Positions 52,989-61,079 of a stretch of DNA of 64,000 nt are shown piece by piece (position 1 is the stretch's first letter; every line of letters starts with the position of its first letter). The notes beneath the pieces are model-generated. The model was not told the DNA's origin, searched no databases, and was given only the letters and a program-made list of their open reading frames with translations. The stretch spans positions 1-64,000 of the forward strand of contig NZ_JACHVQ010000006.1 of the NCBI RefSeq assembly GCF_014190805.1, in the 5' to 3' direction. This DNA comes from Flexivirga oryzae (GTDB taxonomy: Bacteria; Actinomycetota; Actinomycetes; Actinomycetales; Dermatophilaceae). A program made the translations under genes and the position numbers.

Positions 52989-54334
52989 TTCGACCCCTTC
53001 CACTCGATGTCCAGCCCTTCCCATACGTCAGCACCGCGTCGGCCGATCGGCATGAGCTTGATCGTCAGCAACGCGTCGATGACCTGCCGCTGCTGGTCCT
53101 GCGGCAGTGCTGCGAGTGCCTCCGCGGCGTCCTCGGCACTGGCAACTTCTGACACTGCAGGATTCACCGCGAGCGCGCCCACCATCGCCTCCAGCGTGGC
53201 GATGCGATCCCGTAGGCGGCGGCTTCCGGCGGCGAGCGCCTGCCGGTCGATATCCCCGGCCGCGAATGCCTCGGCCAGACCATCGAGGCGTGACCGAGCG
53301 CCGGTGAGTTCGTCCCGCAGCTCGGCCAGCTCGTCACCGTGATCTGCGGCGGCGAACAGGTCCGCAGCATCCGGCTCGGCGAGACGACGCGCGACAAGAC
53401 CGAGCACATACTCATCGATCGGTGCCGCCTTGCGCGTGACGTGGATCTTCTGGCACCGGTAGGTCTCGCCCTTGTTGCCGTCCTTCACGAACGCGCCCAC
53501 GACGGGGCCGCTGCACTTCCCGCACGTCATCACACCTGATAGCAGGTAACGCCGGTCAGGTCCGCGCTTGGACCGTGACGGGTCGGTCAGGATCGCCCTC
53601 AAGGCTGTCGCCGTCGTCTCATCGAGGATCGCGGGCCACGCGGCCGGGCCGATCACCTGCCCACGGTGGCGGCGTAGACCGGCGTTCCGTGGGGACAACA
53701 GCGCGGCCTTGAGTGTCGTTGTGCGCCACGTCTTCCCGGTTGCCGTGCGGATGCCGCGCTGGTTCAGATCCTTGGACAGCGCATTGAGCGACCGACCCGC
53801 GAGCACCCCGTCAGCGGCCTTGCGCAATTCGGCAGCCTCAGTGTCGCGGATCGTCATGCCGTCTCGCTCGAATCCAAACGCGCGCTGACACTTGTAGGGC
53901 TTGCCAGTCTCGGCCAGCTGGTCGTTCTTCGCGCGCTGCCGCAGCGCCTTCTGCTCGCCCTCATATGTGGCCCACGCGGTCACAGTGCGGGCCACTGCGC
54001 GACCCGCGGGGTTGGACAGGTCCAGGTGTCCGGCGGTCACCGCGTGGACGTTGACGCCCAGCTTGATGATGCGCTCCAAGTCGGGGGTCAGTCGCACGAG
54101 GCGGTCGACGTGCCAGACGACCATGCGCTCGGGGTCTGACTTCAACAGCTCCTCGAACGCAGGTCGGACCTTTCCGCTCGTGGCGCTGGTGTCGTTGTCC
54201 ACCAACACTTTCCGCACGGTCCAGCCATGCTCGGCGGCGAACTTCCGACAGGCCGCAACCTGTCGTTGCACGCCCAGTTCGTCGCCGGCGCGGTCCAAAC
54301 TCAGCCGCGCGTAGATATCTGTTGTCCCGCTCAC
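52985..54334 (-). CDS. int: Large serine recombinase (phage integrase)
   Basis: The 449-residue protein has the serine-recombinase catalytic domain at 1-150, with Ser12 in YARLSLDR and the arginines of WHVDRLVRL. The recombinase domain is at about 155-260 (GIRTATGKTWRTTTLKAALL). A zinc ribbon (MTCGKCSGPV ... YRCQK, about 290-320) and a coiled coil (DELAELRDELTGARSRL, about 345-385) follow, as used for synapsis control. This set is typical of actinophage integrases acting on short attP and attB sites. GTG 54334 lies 32 bp from the right attachment core, the usual place for int. Confidence 0.95.
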   Translation of the reverse strand: MSGTTDIYARLSLDRAGDELGVQRQVAACRKFAAEHGWTVRKVLVDNDTSATSGKVRPAFEELLKSDPERMVVWHVDRLVRLTPDLERIIKLGVNVHAVTAGHLDLSNPAGRAVARTVTAWATYEGEQKALRQRAKNDQLAETGKPYKCQRAFGFERDGMTIRDTEAAELRKAADGVLAGRSLNALSKDLNQRGIRTATGKTWRTTTLKAALLSPRNAGLRRHRGQVIGPAAWPAILDETTATALRAILTDPSRSKRGPDRRYLLSGVMTCGKCSGPVVGAFVKDGNKGETYRCQKIHVTRKAAPIDEYVLGLVARRLAEPDAADLFAAADHGDELAELRDELTGARSRLDGLAEAFAAGDIDRQALAAGSRRLRDRIATLEAMVGALAVNPAVSEVASAEDAAEALAALPQDQQRQVIDALLTIKLMPIGRRGADVWEGLDIEWKGSK

Positions 54335-54365
54335 AACTCTTAGGGTACATTATGCAAACCACCGG

Positions 54366-54374
54366 CCCAACGGG
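54366..54374. other. attR core
   Basis: The second copy of CCCAACGGG lies between the integrase start and the displaced msrA 3' end. The 2-bp crossover expected for serine integrases must lie within this 9-bp identity. Confidence 0.85.
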
Positions 54375-54446
54375 CTGACCTGCCCGGTCGGTCTGCTCCG
54401 TCAGGACCAGCTGCCGAGCCAGCAGTCGGTGCTACCTCCGCAGTGA
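54366..54446 (+). pseudogene. msrA: Displaced original 3' end of msrA
   Basis: Read in the msrA frame, this segment encodes PNGLTCPVGLLRQDQLPSQQ and six more residues before TGA 54444-54446. TCPVG is the ordinary C-terminal motif of MsrA, with the second recycling Cys. It has been separated from its gene by the 13.9-kb element and is probably not translated. Confidence 0.88.
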
Positions 54447-54460
54447 CGCCACCGGCGGCG

Positions 54461-55420
54461 TCACCGAGCGGCGTCGTCGTACCAGCGCAGCACCCGCAGG
54501 GCACGCAACGTGTTCCAGCGGCTCGGTGTGCCGTCGCCGTCCTCGAGCTCGAAGTGGACGAGGCCGGGGTGGGTGTTCTCCAGTGCCCAGGTGCCGAGCG
54601 CCTGCTGTTTGGAGCGCACGTGGTCGACGGCCTCGGCGAGGCGCGGGTCGGGTGTGCCGCCCACGGACCGGAAGTAGTCGAGCCCGCGCAGCACGTCGTA
54701 GTGCCACTGCACCGGGAACGAGAACTGCAACCAGTCGGCGTCGGCCACCTCTCCGGTGCTCGCCCGCCGGGACAGTTTGCGGTGCAGCAGGTACTCCTCG
54801 CCGCGCCGACGGGCGGCGGCGACGTCGGGTCCACCGCCGGTCTGCTCGTAGTCGCGCAGCCCCTCCAGCACGCAGATCGTCGTGTGGAACGAGGACCGCG
54901 TCGAGCCGTTCTCGGCCTCGCAGTTCCAGCCGCCGTCCTGCAGCTGCTCGCCGAGCAGGCGTTGCACGAGCCGGTCGACGTCCTGCCCGAAGTAGGCGCC
55001 GACCGAGACGGTGCCGCCGTTGATGCACGGCTCCACCTCGCCGTCGAAGAACCGCGAGCCGTCGTACTCCCAGCGACAGCTGTCCCTCACCCCGTCGAGC
55101 GCCGCCACCACCCGCGGATCAGTAGGATCCACACCGAATTCGCGCAACAGCCGCAATGTCGGCAGCGTTGCAGTCCACGGTTGCCCGTCGGGGTCGCCGA
55201 TCGGGCCGTCCGGTGGCCGCCAGTCCTTGCCCGGGAAGCAGGCGCCTCCCGCCCACGCGCCGTCGGCATACCGATCGAGCAACCGTGCGCCGTGACCCTC
55301 CGTGGCGACCTTGGCGCGTTCCGCCGCCACCTCGTCGGGACCGGTATCGGTCAGGTCGCGCATCACCTGCCACCTGATCGACGGATCGCCCTCCATCAGC
55401 CACTCCTGCACGTCGTGCAT
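54461..55420 (-). CDS. Alpha/alpha-toroid (terpenoid cyclase/prenyltransferase-fold) protein
   Basis: ATG 55420 has GGAGG at 9-bp spacing and gives 319 residues; GTG 55429 is less likely. The sequence repeats helical pairs with aromatic turns typical of the toroid fold (QLQDGGWNCEAENGSTRSSFHTT, LFRSVGGTPDPR-type loops, RWNTLRALRVLRWYDD). QDGGWNCE recalls squalene-cyclase QW repeats, yet the catalytic DxDD motif is not seen, so a cyclase role is doubtful. Such proteins are widespread in actinobacteria and generally annotated only by fold. Confidence 0.75.
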   Translation of the reverse strand: MHDVQEWLMEGDPSIRWQVMRDLTDTGPDEVAAERAKVATEGHGARLLDRYADGAWAGGACFPGKDWRPPDGPIGDPDGQPWTATLPTLRLLREFGVDPTDPRVVAALDGVRDSCRWEYDGSRFFDGEVEPCINGGTVSVGAYFGQDVDRLVQRLLGEQLQDGGWNCEAENGSTRSSFHTTICVLEGLRDYEQTGGGPDVAAARRRGEEYLLHRKLSRRASTGEVADADWLQFSFPVQWHYDVLRGLDYFRSVGGTPDPRLAEAVDHVRSKQQALGTWALENTHPGLVHFELEDGDGTPSRWNTLRALRVLRWYDDAAR

Positions 55421-55534
55421 CCCTGTCACCCTCCACCGTGGTAGCCGTGTTCTCCACGCTAGGCCAGAGCTGTGACACCGCGGCGCCGAACGACCGCCGC
55501 ACCCACCGGGGAGCGACGGCCGACCGGAGCGGGA

Positions 55535-55870
55535 TCAGATGCCGCAGATCTTGCGCCACTGGACGTTGCCGGCGGGCACCCAACCGGTCTTGCCGCCCGC
55601 GCGGCCGTCCCGGCCGTAGAAGAAGCCGTTCTTCGCCTTGTTCTTGTAGTAGAAGCGGTCGCCGGCATACGCGAGCCCGAGGTGGGTCGCGTTCTGCTTC
55701 GGGTGCGTGCGCACGTAGCTGTTGTGCGTGAAGTACGGCACCATCGAGCAACTCGTCATCGGCGCACGGTGCGCGGAAGCCGACACCGGAGCCGCCGTGG
55801 CCGCCGCAGCCGGAACACAGACCGCCGCCGCACAGGCGCCAGCAACTGCCGCCAACTGAACCTTTCGCAT
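55535..55870 (-). CDS. Secreted small protein with SH3-like region
   Basis: ATG 55870 has AAGGAGAAAG upstream. The 111-residue protein begins with a clear signal peptide (MRKVQLAAVAGACAAAVCVP, cleavage near ATA-AP at about 27). The mature part, with YVRTHPKQNATHLGLAYAGD followed by KTGWVPAGNV, resembles a bacterial SH3 domain. Two Cys (TSC and KICGI) may pair. A wall-binding or inhibitor function is possible, but nothing specific can be said. Confidence 0.75.
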   Translation of the reverse strand: MRKVQLAAVAGACAAAVCVPAAAATAAPVSASAHRAPMTSCSMVPYFTHNSYVRTHPKQNATHLGLAYAGDRFYYKNKAKNGFFYGRDGRAGGKTGWVPAGNVQWRKICGI

Positions 55871-56003
55871 GTCTTTCTCCTTTGCCTTCAGTGGTATTGC
55901 GGGAGTTCGGACCCGCGATCGTCGGTATCGGTTCCCTATACGACCGTCCGGTTTCCGGCGAGCGACCTTGTGCATTCGCCATATCTCGTGCCTAGCCTGG
56001 GGT

Positions 56004-56594
56004 ATGGCGATCACGATCGACGGCTACCGCGTCGAGCCGCTGTGCTCGGCGACCTGGAACGCGTTCGAGGACCTGGCCGCGCGCCACAACGGCGTGTTCG
56101 GCGGCTGCTGGTGCACCTGGTTCCAGCGACCGAACGACGAGCAGTCCCGGGAGACGCTGGGCAATCAGGAGTTCAAGAAGCAGCAGGTCGAGGAGGGCAA
56201 AGCACATGCGGCGCTGGTCTTCGATGGCGACGAGGCGATCGCCTGGTGTCAGTACGGGACCGTCGAGGAGTTGCCCAACATCCGGCACCGCAAGGAGTGG
56301 GAGACCGGTCTCGAGCACCGCCCCGACTACCGATTGACCTGTCACTTCGTGGACCGGAGATACCGTCGAAAAGGGTTGGCAGCAGTTGCTGTTCGCGGAG
56401 CACTACAGCTGATCGCCGAGCAGGGCGGCGGGCTGGTGGAGTCCTACCCGCATGATCTGCCCGAGGGGAAGAAGATGTCCGCTTCCTTCCTCTACAGCTC
56501 GACCCGGACGATGTACGAGCGCCTAGGTTTCACCTACCAGCGCCGGAAGGGCACCCTCAACTGCGTCATGACCAAGACCGTCGCCCCGGCGTGA
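56004..56594 (+). CDS. GNAT-family acetyltransferase (196 residues)
   Basis: ATG 56004 is chosen because the frame upstream overlaps the divergent secreted-protein gene. The protein starts with a segment containing GGCWCTWFQRPNDEQ, found in a group of actinobacterial acetyltransferases, and continues with the acetyl-CoA loop CHFVDRRYRRKGLAAVAV. The C-terminal part has MYERLGFTYQRRKG. The substrate is unknown. Confidence 0.82.
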   Translation: MAITIDGYRVEPLCSATWNAFEDLAARHNGVFGGCWCTWFQRPNDEQSRETLGNQEFKKQQVEEGKAHAALVFDGDEAIAWCQYGTVEELPNIRHRKEWETGLEHRPDYRLTCHFVDRRYRRKGLAAVAVRGALQLIAEQGGGLVESYPHDLPEGKKMSASFLYSSTRTMYERLGFTYQRRKGTLNCVMTKTVAPA

Positions 56595-56644
56595 ACCACC
56601 CTGCCCCCGTGCCGCCTTCCGGGTACGAGGGCCAAGATGGAGCG

Positions 56645-56938
56645 ATGAGCGACGAGATCACAGTGAGCGACAACCCCGGTCTGCACCGCTACGAGGCCCG
56701 GATCGGTGGTGTGCTCGCGGGCTTCTCCGTCTACGAGCTGTCCGAGGGACGAATCACGTTCGTGCACACCGAGGTCGACACGAAGTTCGAGGGCAAAGGT
56801 GTCGGTTCCGCGATTGCGCGTTTCGCGCTCGACGATGTGCGGTCCCAGGGCGAGCGCTCCGTCGTCCCGCTCTGCCCGTTCATCAAGGCCTGGATCGGCA
56901 AGCACCCCGAATACCAGTCGTTGGTGCAGCAGGACTGA
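56645..56938 (+). CDS. YjdJ-type small GNAT acetyltransferase
   Basis: ATG 56645 (MSDEITVSDNPGLHRYEAR), with GGAG just upstream, gives 97 residues. VHTEVDTKFEGKGVGSAIARFAL is the acetyl-CoA loop, and VVPLCPFIKAWIGKHPEY is the highly conserved C-terminal signature of this short family. Its substrates are unknown. It follows the larger GNAT gene on the same strand. Confidence 0.88.
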   Translation: MSDEITVSDNPGLHRYEARIGGVLAGFSVYELSEGRITFVHTEVDTKFEGKGVGSAIARFALDDVRSQGERSVVPLCPFIKAWIGKHPEYQSLVQQD

Positions 56939-57006
56939 GGCCCACCCAAGTGTGGCTAGGCAAACATTGCTGGTGACGGGCGCCGGCTCGACATACGCTG
57001 ACAGTC

Positions 57007-57528
57007 ATGAAGATGAGCGCCGCCCTTGAAGAGAAGTTCAACGCGCAGATCACCCTCGAGTTCGAGTCGTCGATGGTCTACCGCCAGCTCGCGATCGAGA
57101 TGGAGGACCAGGACCTGCCCGGCATCGCTGCCTGGCTGCGACACCAGGCGGACGAAGAGGTCATGCACGCCAACAAGTTCATCGATCACCTCAGCGCTCG
57201 CGACAACCACCCGCTGATCGGCGCCATCGCCGCGCCGAAGGTCAGTGTCACGACCGTGCTCGATGTCTTCGAGGCCGCGTTCGCCCACGAGCAGAAGGTG
57301 TCCGAGGCGATCCGGGAGCTCTACAAGGCGACGGAGCAGGAGGGCGATCTCGACTCACGACCACTGCTGCTGTGGTTCCTCGCCGAGCAGGTCGAGGAGG
57401 AGTCGACGGTCGACGAGCTCGTCAACCGGCTCAAGCTGATCAACAACGACGGTCCGGGCCTGCTGCGCCTCGACGAGGACCTTGCCCAGCGTCCGACCAC
57501 GACCACGGAGAACACCGCAGCGAAGTGA
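57007..57528 (+). CDS. Ferritin (non-heme, BfrB-like)
   Basis: The 173-residue four-helix protein forms the iron-storage cage. Ferroxidase residues are visible: the Glu in LEFESSMVYRQ, Glu and His in DEEVMHANKF, and Glu in FLAEQVEEES. The length and the C-terminal extension rich in Thr and Asn match actinobacterial BfrB-type ferritins. Heme-binding Met of bacterioferritin is not evident. It converges on the hydrolase gene with a 4-bp gap and no obvious terminator. Confidence 0.93.
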   Translation: MKMSAALEEKFNAQITLEFESSMVYRQLAIEMEDQDLPGIAAWLRHQADEEVMHANKFIDHLSARDNHPLIGAIAAPKVSVTTVLDVFEAAFAHEQKVSEAIRELYKATEQEGDLDSRPLLLWFLAEQVEEESTVDELVNRLKLINNDGPGLLRLDEDLAQRPTTTTENTAAK

Positions 57529-57532
57529 AAGC

Positions 57533-58330
57533 TCAGGGGAGCAACCCGTTCAGCGTCTCCAGCCACGCTCGTGGCTGGTCCAGGTGCAGGTCGTGGCCGG
57601 CGCCGGAGATCGTCACATGTTCGACCTGCTCGCGCCGGAGCATGCGTTCCACCTGCTCCGAGGGTATGGCGCTGCGCTCCGCGACCACCAGGTATGTCGG
57701 GACGCTGACGCTCTCCCAAGCGCGCCAGCGGGGTAGCACGAGGACCGCGCGCAGCGTCTCGACCAGCACGTCGGCGTCCCAACAGGGCGCCAGCCCGCCG
57801 GCGTCGAACTGCAACCCGTCCGCCCACGCGTCACCCGCACCCGGGCTGCCGCCGAAGAAGTCGATGAACGCGTCCCGGTCCGGGAAGGACTCCGGCCAGC
57901 TGCGCAACCAGCGCTCCACCGGTGCGAGTGCAGCATCACCGCCGCCACCGACGCCCGCCTCAACCATCACCAATCTGCTGACCAGATCAGGGTTTTCGGC
58001 TGCAACGAGCATCGCGGTGTGACCACCCGTCGACTGCCCGACGAGCGTCACCGGTCCCCCGCCGAGCCGCTCGATCAGCGCCACGACGTCCTCGACGTGG
58101 GCGGCTCGGGTCACGTCCTGCGGCATCCGGGTCGAATGCCCGTGGCCACGCTGCTCGAGGGCGACGACCCGGTGCGACCCGCTCAGCGCGCGCATCGTCG
58201 CCGACCACTCCTGTGCGGTGCCCGCGAGACCGTGCAGCAGCACGACGGGGTGATCGCCCGCACCGGCCTCGGCATACGCCAACCGGACCGGACCGCGCGA
58301 GAAGGAGCGCCAGGCAGCAGGTCCGATCAC
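57533..58330 (-). CDS. Alpha/beta hydrolase
   Basis: GTG 58330 (VIGPAAWRSFSRGPVRLAYAE) is used; GTG 58369 is possible. The 265-residue protein has the oxyanion motif LLHGLAGTAQEW, nucleophile elbow VGQSTGGHTA, acidic residue in the VVAERSAIP region and catalytic His in SGAGHDLHLDQP. The substrate is unknown. It follows the VOC gene on the same strand. Confidence 0.85.
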   Translation of the reverse strand: MIGPAAWRSFSRGPVRLAYAEAGAGDHPVVLLHGLAGTAQEWSATMRALSGSHRVVALEQRGHGHSTRMPQDVTRAAHVEDVVALIERLGGGPVTLVGQSTGGHTAMLVAAENPDLVSRLVMVEAGVGGGGDAALAPVERWLRSWPESFPDRDAFIDFFGGSPGAGDAWADGLQFDAGGLAPCWDADVLVETLRAVLVLPRWRAWESVSVPTYLVVAERSAIPSEQVERMLRREQVEHVTISGAGHDLHLDQPRAWLETLNGLLP

Positions 58331-58382
58331 CCGAGCGATTATGTCGACCCGCGCATCCGGCGTGCACACCGCCCGTCGTCGG

Positions 58383-58769
58383 TCAGGGGCAGCGACCGGC
58401 CAGCACGCAGAACTCGTTGCCCTCGGGGTCGGTGAGCACCACCCAGCTCTGCTCACCCTGCCCGACGTCCGCGCGACGCGCACCGAGCCCGAGCAGCCGC
58501 TCGACCTCGGCCGCCTGGTCACGATCGGTGGGGTTGAGATCGAGGTGCAGCCGGTTCTTGACCACCTTGCCCTCAGGCACCGGCGCGAAGGTGAGCGTCG
58601 GCGGCACCGGGCCCGGGCGTCGCTTGCCCTCCGGCACCTGCGGCGAACCGATCATGACGATCTCGTCGTCCTCGTCCTGCACCTCGTAGCCCAGGACAGC
58701 GCACCAGAAGCCGGCCAGGGCGTGCGGATCGGCACAATCGATCGCGAGCTCGGTGAATTTGCTGGCCAT
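58383..58769 (-). CDS. VOC/glyoxalase-family protein
   Basis: The 128-residue protein has two beta-alpha-beta-beta-beta modules: FTELAIDCADPHALAGFWCA at the start, KNRLHLDLNPTDRD in the middle and WVVLTDPEGNEFCVL at the end. The His, Asp and Glu at these places suggest a metal site. This subgroup (Glyoxalase_6-like) is common in actinobacteria with no known substrate. It is divergent from imuA. Confidence 0.85.
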   Translation of the reverse strand: MASKFTELAIDCADPHALAGFWCAVLGYEVQDEDDEIVMIGSPQVPEGKRRPGPVPPTLTFAPVPEGKVVKNRLHLDLNPTDRDQAAEVERLLGLGARRADVGQGEQSWVVLTDPEGNEFCVLAGRCP

Positions 58770-58864
58770 GCGGTCCTCCGGTGTCGGGGTGTGTCACACC
58801 GCTCGGCGATCATTCGTCGTACTGGCGGCTGCCCCCAGTGTGCCGCACCAGCAATTGACTTTTC

Positions 58865-58880
58865 TCGAACATTTGTTCGA
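58865..58880. promoter_or_regulatory. LexA (SOS) box upstream of imuA
   Basis: TCGAACATTTGTTCGA is a perfect 16-bp palindrome matching the Cheo-type box GAAC-N4-GTTC. It ends 10 bp before the imuA start and would place imuA-imuB-dnaE2 under LexA control. Confidence 0.92.
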
Positions 58881-58890
58881 TCATGGATCG

Positions 58891-59499
58891 ATGACCGCAC
58901 CGACCGCGACCCGCATGGCGCAGTTGCACGAACTGCTGCAGCGCCAGGAGACGACACCCGCAGCGAGCAGTGTCCCGGTGCACCCCGAGCTGGCACCGCT
59001 CTTCCCCCGCGGGCTGCGTGCGGGTGCGGTCTATGCCCTGCACGGCTCGATGAGCGCCGCGCTCGCCCTGCTCGCCGGCCCGTCGATGGCGGGCTCCTGG
59101 TGCGGCGTGGTCGGGGTCCCGGACCTGGGCGTCGAAGCAGCGGCCGACTGGGGTGTCTGGCTCGACCGGCTCGCGCTGATCCCCCGCGTCGCCGCCGAGG
59201 ACTGGACGTCGGTGGTCGCCGCACTGGTCGAGGTGAGCGCGCTGGTCGTCGCAACACCGCCGAAGCACATCTCCCCCGGTGAGGTCTCCCGGCTGCTCGC
59301 CCGGTTGCGCACCAGCGGCAGCACGCTGGTGGTGCTGGGTGACTGGCCGCGGGCCGCCGCCACGCTCACCGGGCGGATCGTGCGGTGGGACGGGCTGTAT
59401 GACGGGCACGGCCATCTCTCCGGCGGCGCGTTGCGCTTCGAGGTGACCGAGCGCCACCAGAACCGCCACGTCGAGCTGGAAATGCCGGTGCGGCCGTGA
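58891..59499 (+). CDS. imuA: ImuA-like mutasome accessory protein
   Basis: ATG 58891 gives 202 residues. It is RecA-like in outline but lacks a proper Walker A; the region GAVYALHGSMSAALALLAGP stands where a P-loop would be. It is the first gene of the SOS mutasome in organisms with ImuB and DnaE2; in M. tuberculosis the corresponding gene is imuA'. The identification rests on position and on the LexA box at least as much as on sequence. Its stop overlaps the imuB start by 4 bp. Confidence 0.82.
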   Translation: MTAPTATRMAQLHELLQRQETTPAASSVPVHPELAPLFPRGLRAGAVYALHGSMSAALALLAGPSMAGSWCGVVGVPDLGVEAAADWGVWLDRLALIPRVAAEDWTSVVAALVEVSALVVATPPKHISPGEVSRLLARLRTSGSTLVVLGDWPRAAATLTGRIVRWDGLYDGHGHLSGGALRFEVTERHQNRHVELEMPVRP

Positions 59500-61079
59500 T
59501 CAGCAAAAACCCGGTCCGCGTGATGATGCTCTGGTGCCCGGGGTGGTCGGTGCTGGCGGCCCGCCTGGTGCAGGGCATCGCCGCGGACCAGGCCCTGGCG
59601 CTCACCGATCGCGGCATCGTGGTGGCCTGCTCCGCCGCCGCCCGGCTCGAGGGTGTCACCACCGGCCTGCGTGTCCGGCAGGCGCAGCACCGCTGCCCCG
59701 ACCTGATCGTGCTGCCGCACGATGTGGTCGCCGAGGCACGGGCCTTCGAGCCGATGCTGCGTGCCGTGGAGGAGAAGATCCCGAACGTCCATGTCGTCCG
59801 GCCCGGCCTGGCCGCGGTGCGTGCGCAGGGTGCCGGCCGCTTCTACGGCAGCGAGCGTGCCGCCGCGCACTCCCTCCTGGAGCACCTGCACCGCTTCACC
59901 GAGCACGAGCTACGGCTTCCGGTCGACCTGCGGATCGCGGTGGCGGACGGCCTGTTCACCGCCGAACAGGCAGCCTGCTCCAGCTCCGCGACCGACCCGC
60001 TCACGATCATCCCGGCCGGCGACTCACCCGCCTTCCTGGCCGGCCTCCCGGTGGCCGTCGCCTGCGACAAGAAGCTGGACAACCTGCTGCAACGTATGGG
60101 TATTCGCACCCTGGGCGACCTGGCGAAGTTGCCCCGTGGTCAGGTGCACGCGCGCTTCGGCGCCACCGGCCTGCGCGCACACCAGCTCGCCTGCGGCGAG
60201 GATGCTCCGGTCCTCAGCCCACGTGTCGTGCCACCCGAGCTCGGGATGCACGTCGCCTTCGACCCACCGGCAGCGGAGATCGACCGGGTGGTGTCACGTT
60301 GCGAGCCGGCCGCCGCCGGGTTCGCCCAGCTGCTCACCCGCTCCGCGCTGATCTGCACGGAGATCCGGGTGACCATCCAGTTGGAGCCGGATGCGCTCTT
60401 CGAGCGACTGTGGCGGCACCCGTGGCAGTTCGGCAAGGTCGAGGTGCTCGACCGGATCCGTTGGCAGCTGGAAGATCTCGCCTCCGAAGCCAGCACCGTC
60501 GACGATGACTCACTGGGCGCGTCCGTGCTGTCGGTGCAGGTTCTCCCGGAGTCCGTCGACGATGCCGAGCATCACGCGCAAGGACTGTGGGGCGACCGGC
60601 CGGACGAGAAGGTGGAGCACACTCTGACCAATCTGCAGCACCGTCTCGGACATGAGGCCGTGTTGACCAGCACCGTCACGGGCGGTCGCCTGCTGCACGA
60701 GCGACGCGTGCTGCGCCCGTGGGGCGATGCCCTTCCCACGCTCCGGGAGCGTCGCGTCGAGCAACCCTGGCCGGGCACCGTTCCCGGGCCGGCACCCGCC
60801 ACCGTCTTCACCAGCGCGGGCCAGGTGCAGGTGCTCACCGCCACCGGTGAGCCGGTGACGGTGGACGAGCGCGGCGCGGTCAGCGGCATACCCGCTTGGT
60901 TGCGGTTACCTGCGGATCGCAGACGCATCGAGCAATGGGCGGGGCCGTGGCCGATCCGGCAGCGTTGGTGGCGGAAGGTAAGGCAACTCAACCGTTTTCA
61001 GCTGGTCGACAATTCTTCGTCCGCCTGGCTGTTGCTGGCCGACGGCAGCACCTGGTTCGCCGAGGCGAGGTACGACTGA
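59496..61079 (+). CDS. imuB: ImuB, inactive Y-family polymerase homologue
   Basis: This 527-residue protein starts at GTG 59496. It has a Y-family polymerase fold with the segment RVMMLWCPGWSVLAARLVQG at the start, where active enzymes have the first catalytic Asp (DMDAF); that Asp is replaced here. The helix-hairpin-helix part (LLQRMGIRTLGDLAKLP) is present. ImuB acts as the hub linking the beta clamp, ImuA and DnaE2 in damage-induced mutagenesis. The C-terminal 150 residues are the typical ImuB extension. Confidence 0.92.
   Translation: MISKNPVRVMMLWCPGWSVLAARLVQGIAADQALALTDRGIVVACSAAARLEGVTTGLRVRQAQHRCPDLIVLPHDVVAEARAFEPMLRAVEEKIPNVHVVRPGLAAVRAQGAGRFYGSERAAAHSLLEHLHRFTEHELRLPVDLRIAVADGLFTAEQAACSSSATDPLTIIPAGDSPAFLAGLPVAVACDKKLDNLLQRMGIRTLGDLAKLPRGQVHARFGATGLRAHQLACGEDAPVLSPRVVPPELGMHVAFDPPAAEIDRVVSRCEPAAAGFAQLLTRSALICTEIRVTIQLEPDALFERLWRHPWQFGKVEVLDRIRWQLEDLASEASTVDDDSLGASVLSVQVLPESVDDAEHHAQGLWGDRPDEKVEHTLTNLQHRLGHEAVLTSTVTGGRLLHERRVLRPWGDALPTLRERRVEQPWPGTVPGPAPATVFTSAGQVQVLTATGEPVTVDERGAVSGIPAWLRLPADRRRIEQWAGPWPIRQRWWRKVRQLNRFQLVDNSSSAWLLLADGSTWFAEARYD

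Larger units (their letters stand above)
40475..54374. mobile_element. 13.9-kb integrated element in msrA, phage-satellite-like
   Basis: The ends are the 9-bp direct repeat CCCAACGGG at 40475-40483 and 54366-54374, giving a 13,891-bp unit. Joining the DNA left of the first repeat to the DNA right of the second restores a continuous MsrA reading frame. The right end starts with a large serine integrase reading inwards, as expected. The contents are small HTH genes, a tyrosine recombinase, tape measure, P27-like small terminase, WhiB-like protein, SF3 helicase and many small genes. No large terminase, portal, capsid protease, capsid, holin or lysin is seen. The host-enriched GTATGNCG motif is almost missing inside, supporting foreign origin. 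Confidence 0.88.

Noticed and set aside
40494..54350. Inverted repeat GGTACAT...ATGTCC flanking the reconstructed attP
   Set aside because: The arms are short, imperfect and not symmetric about the core, so the match may be chance.
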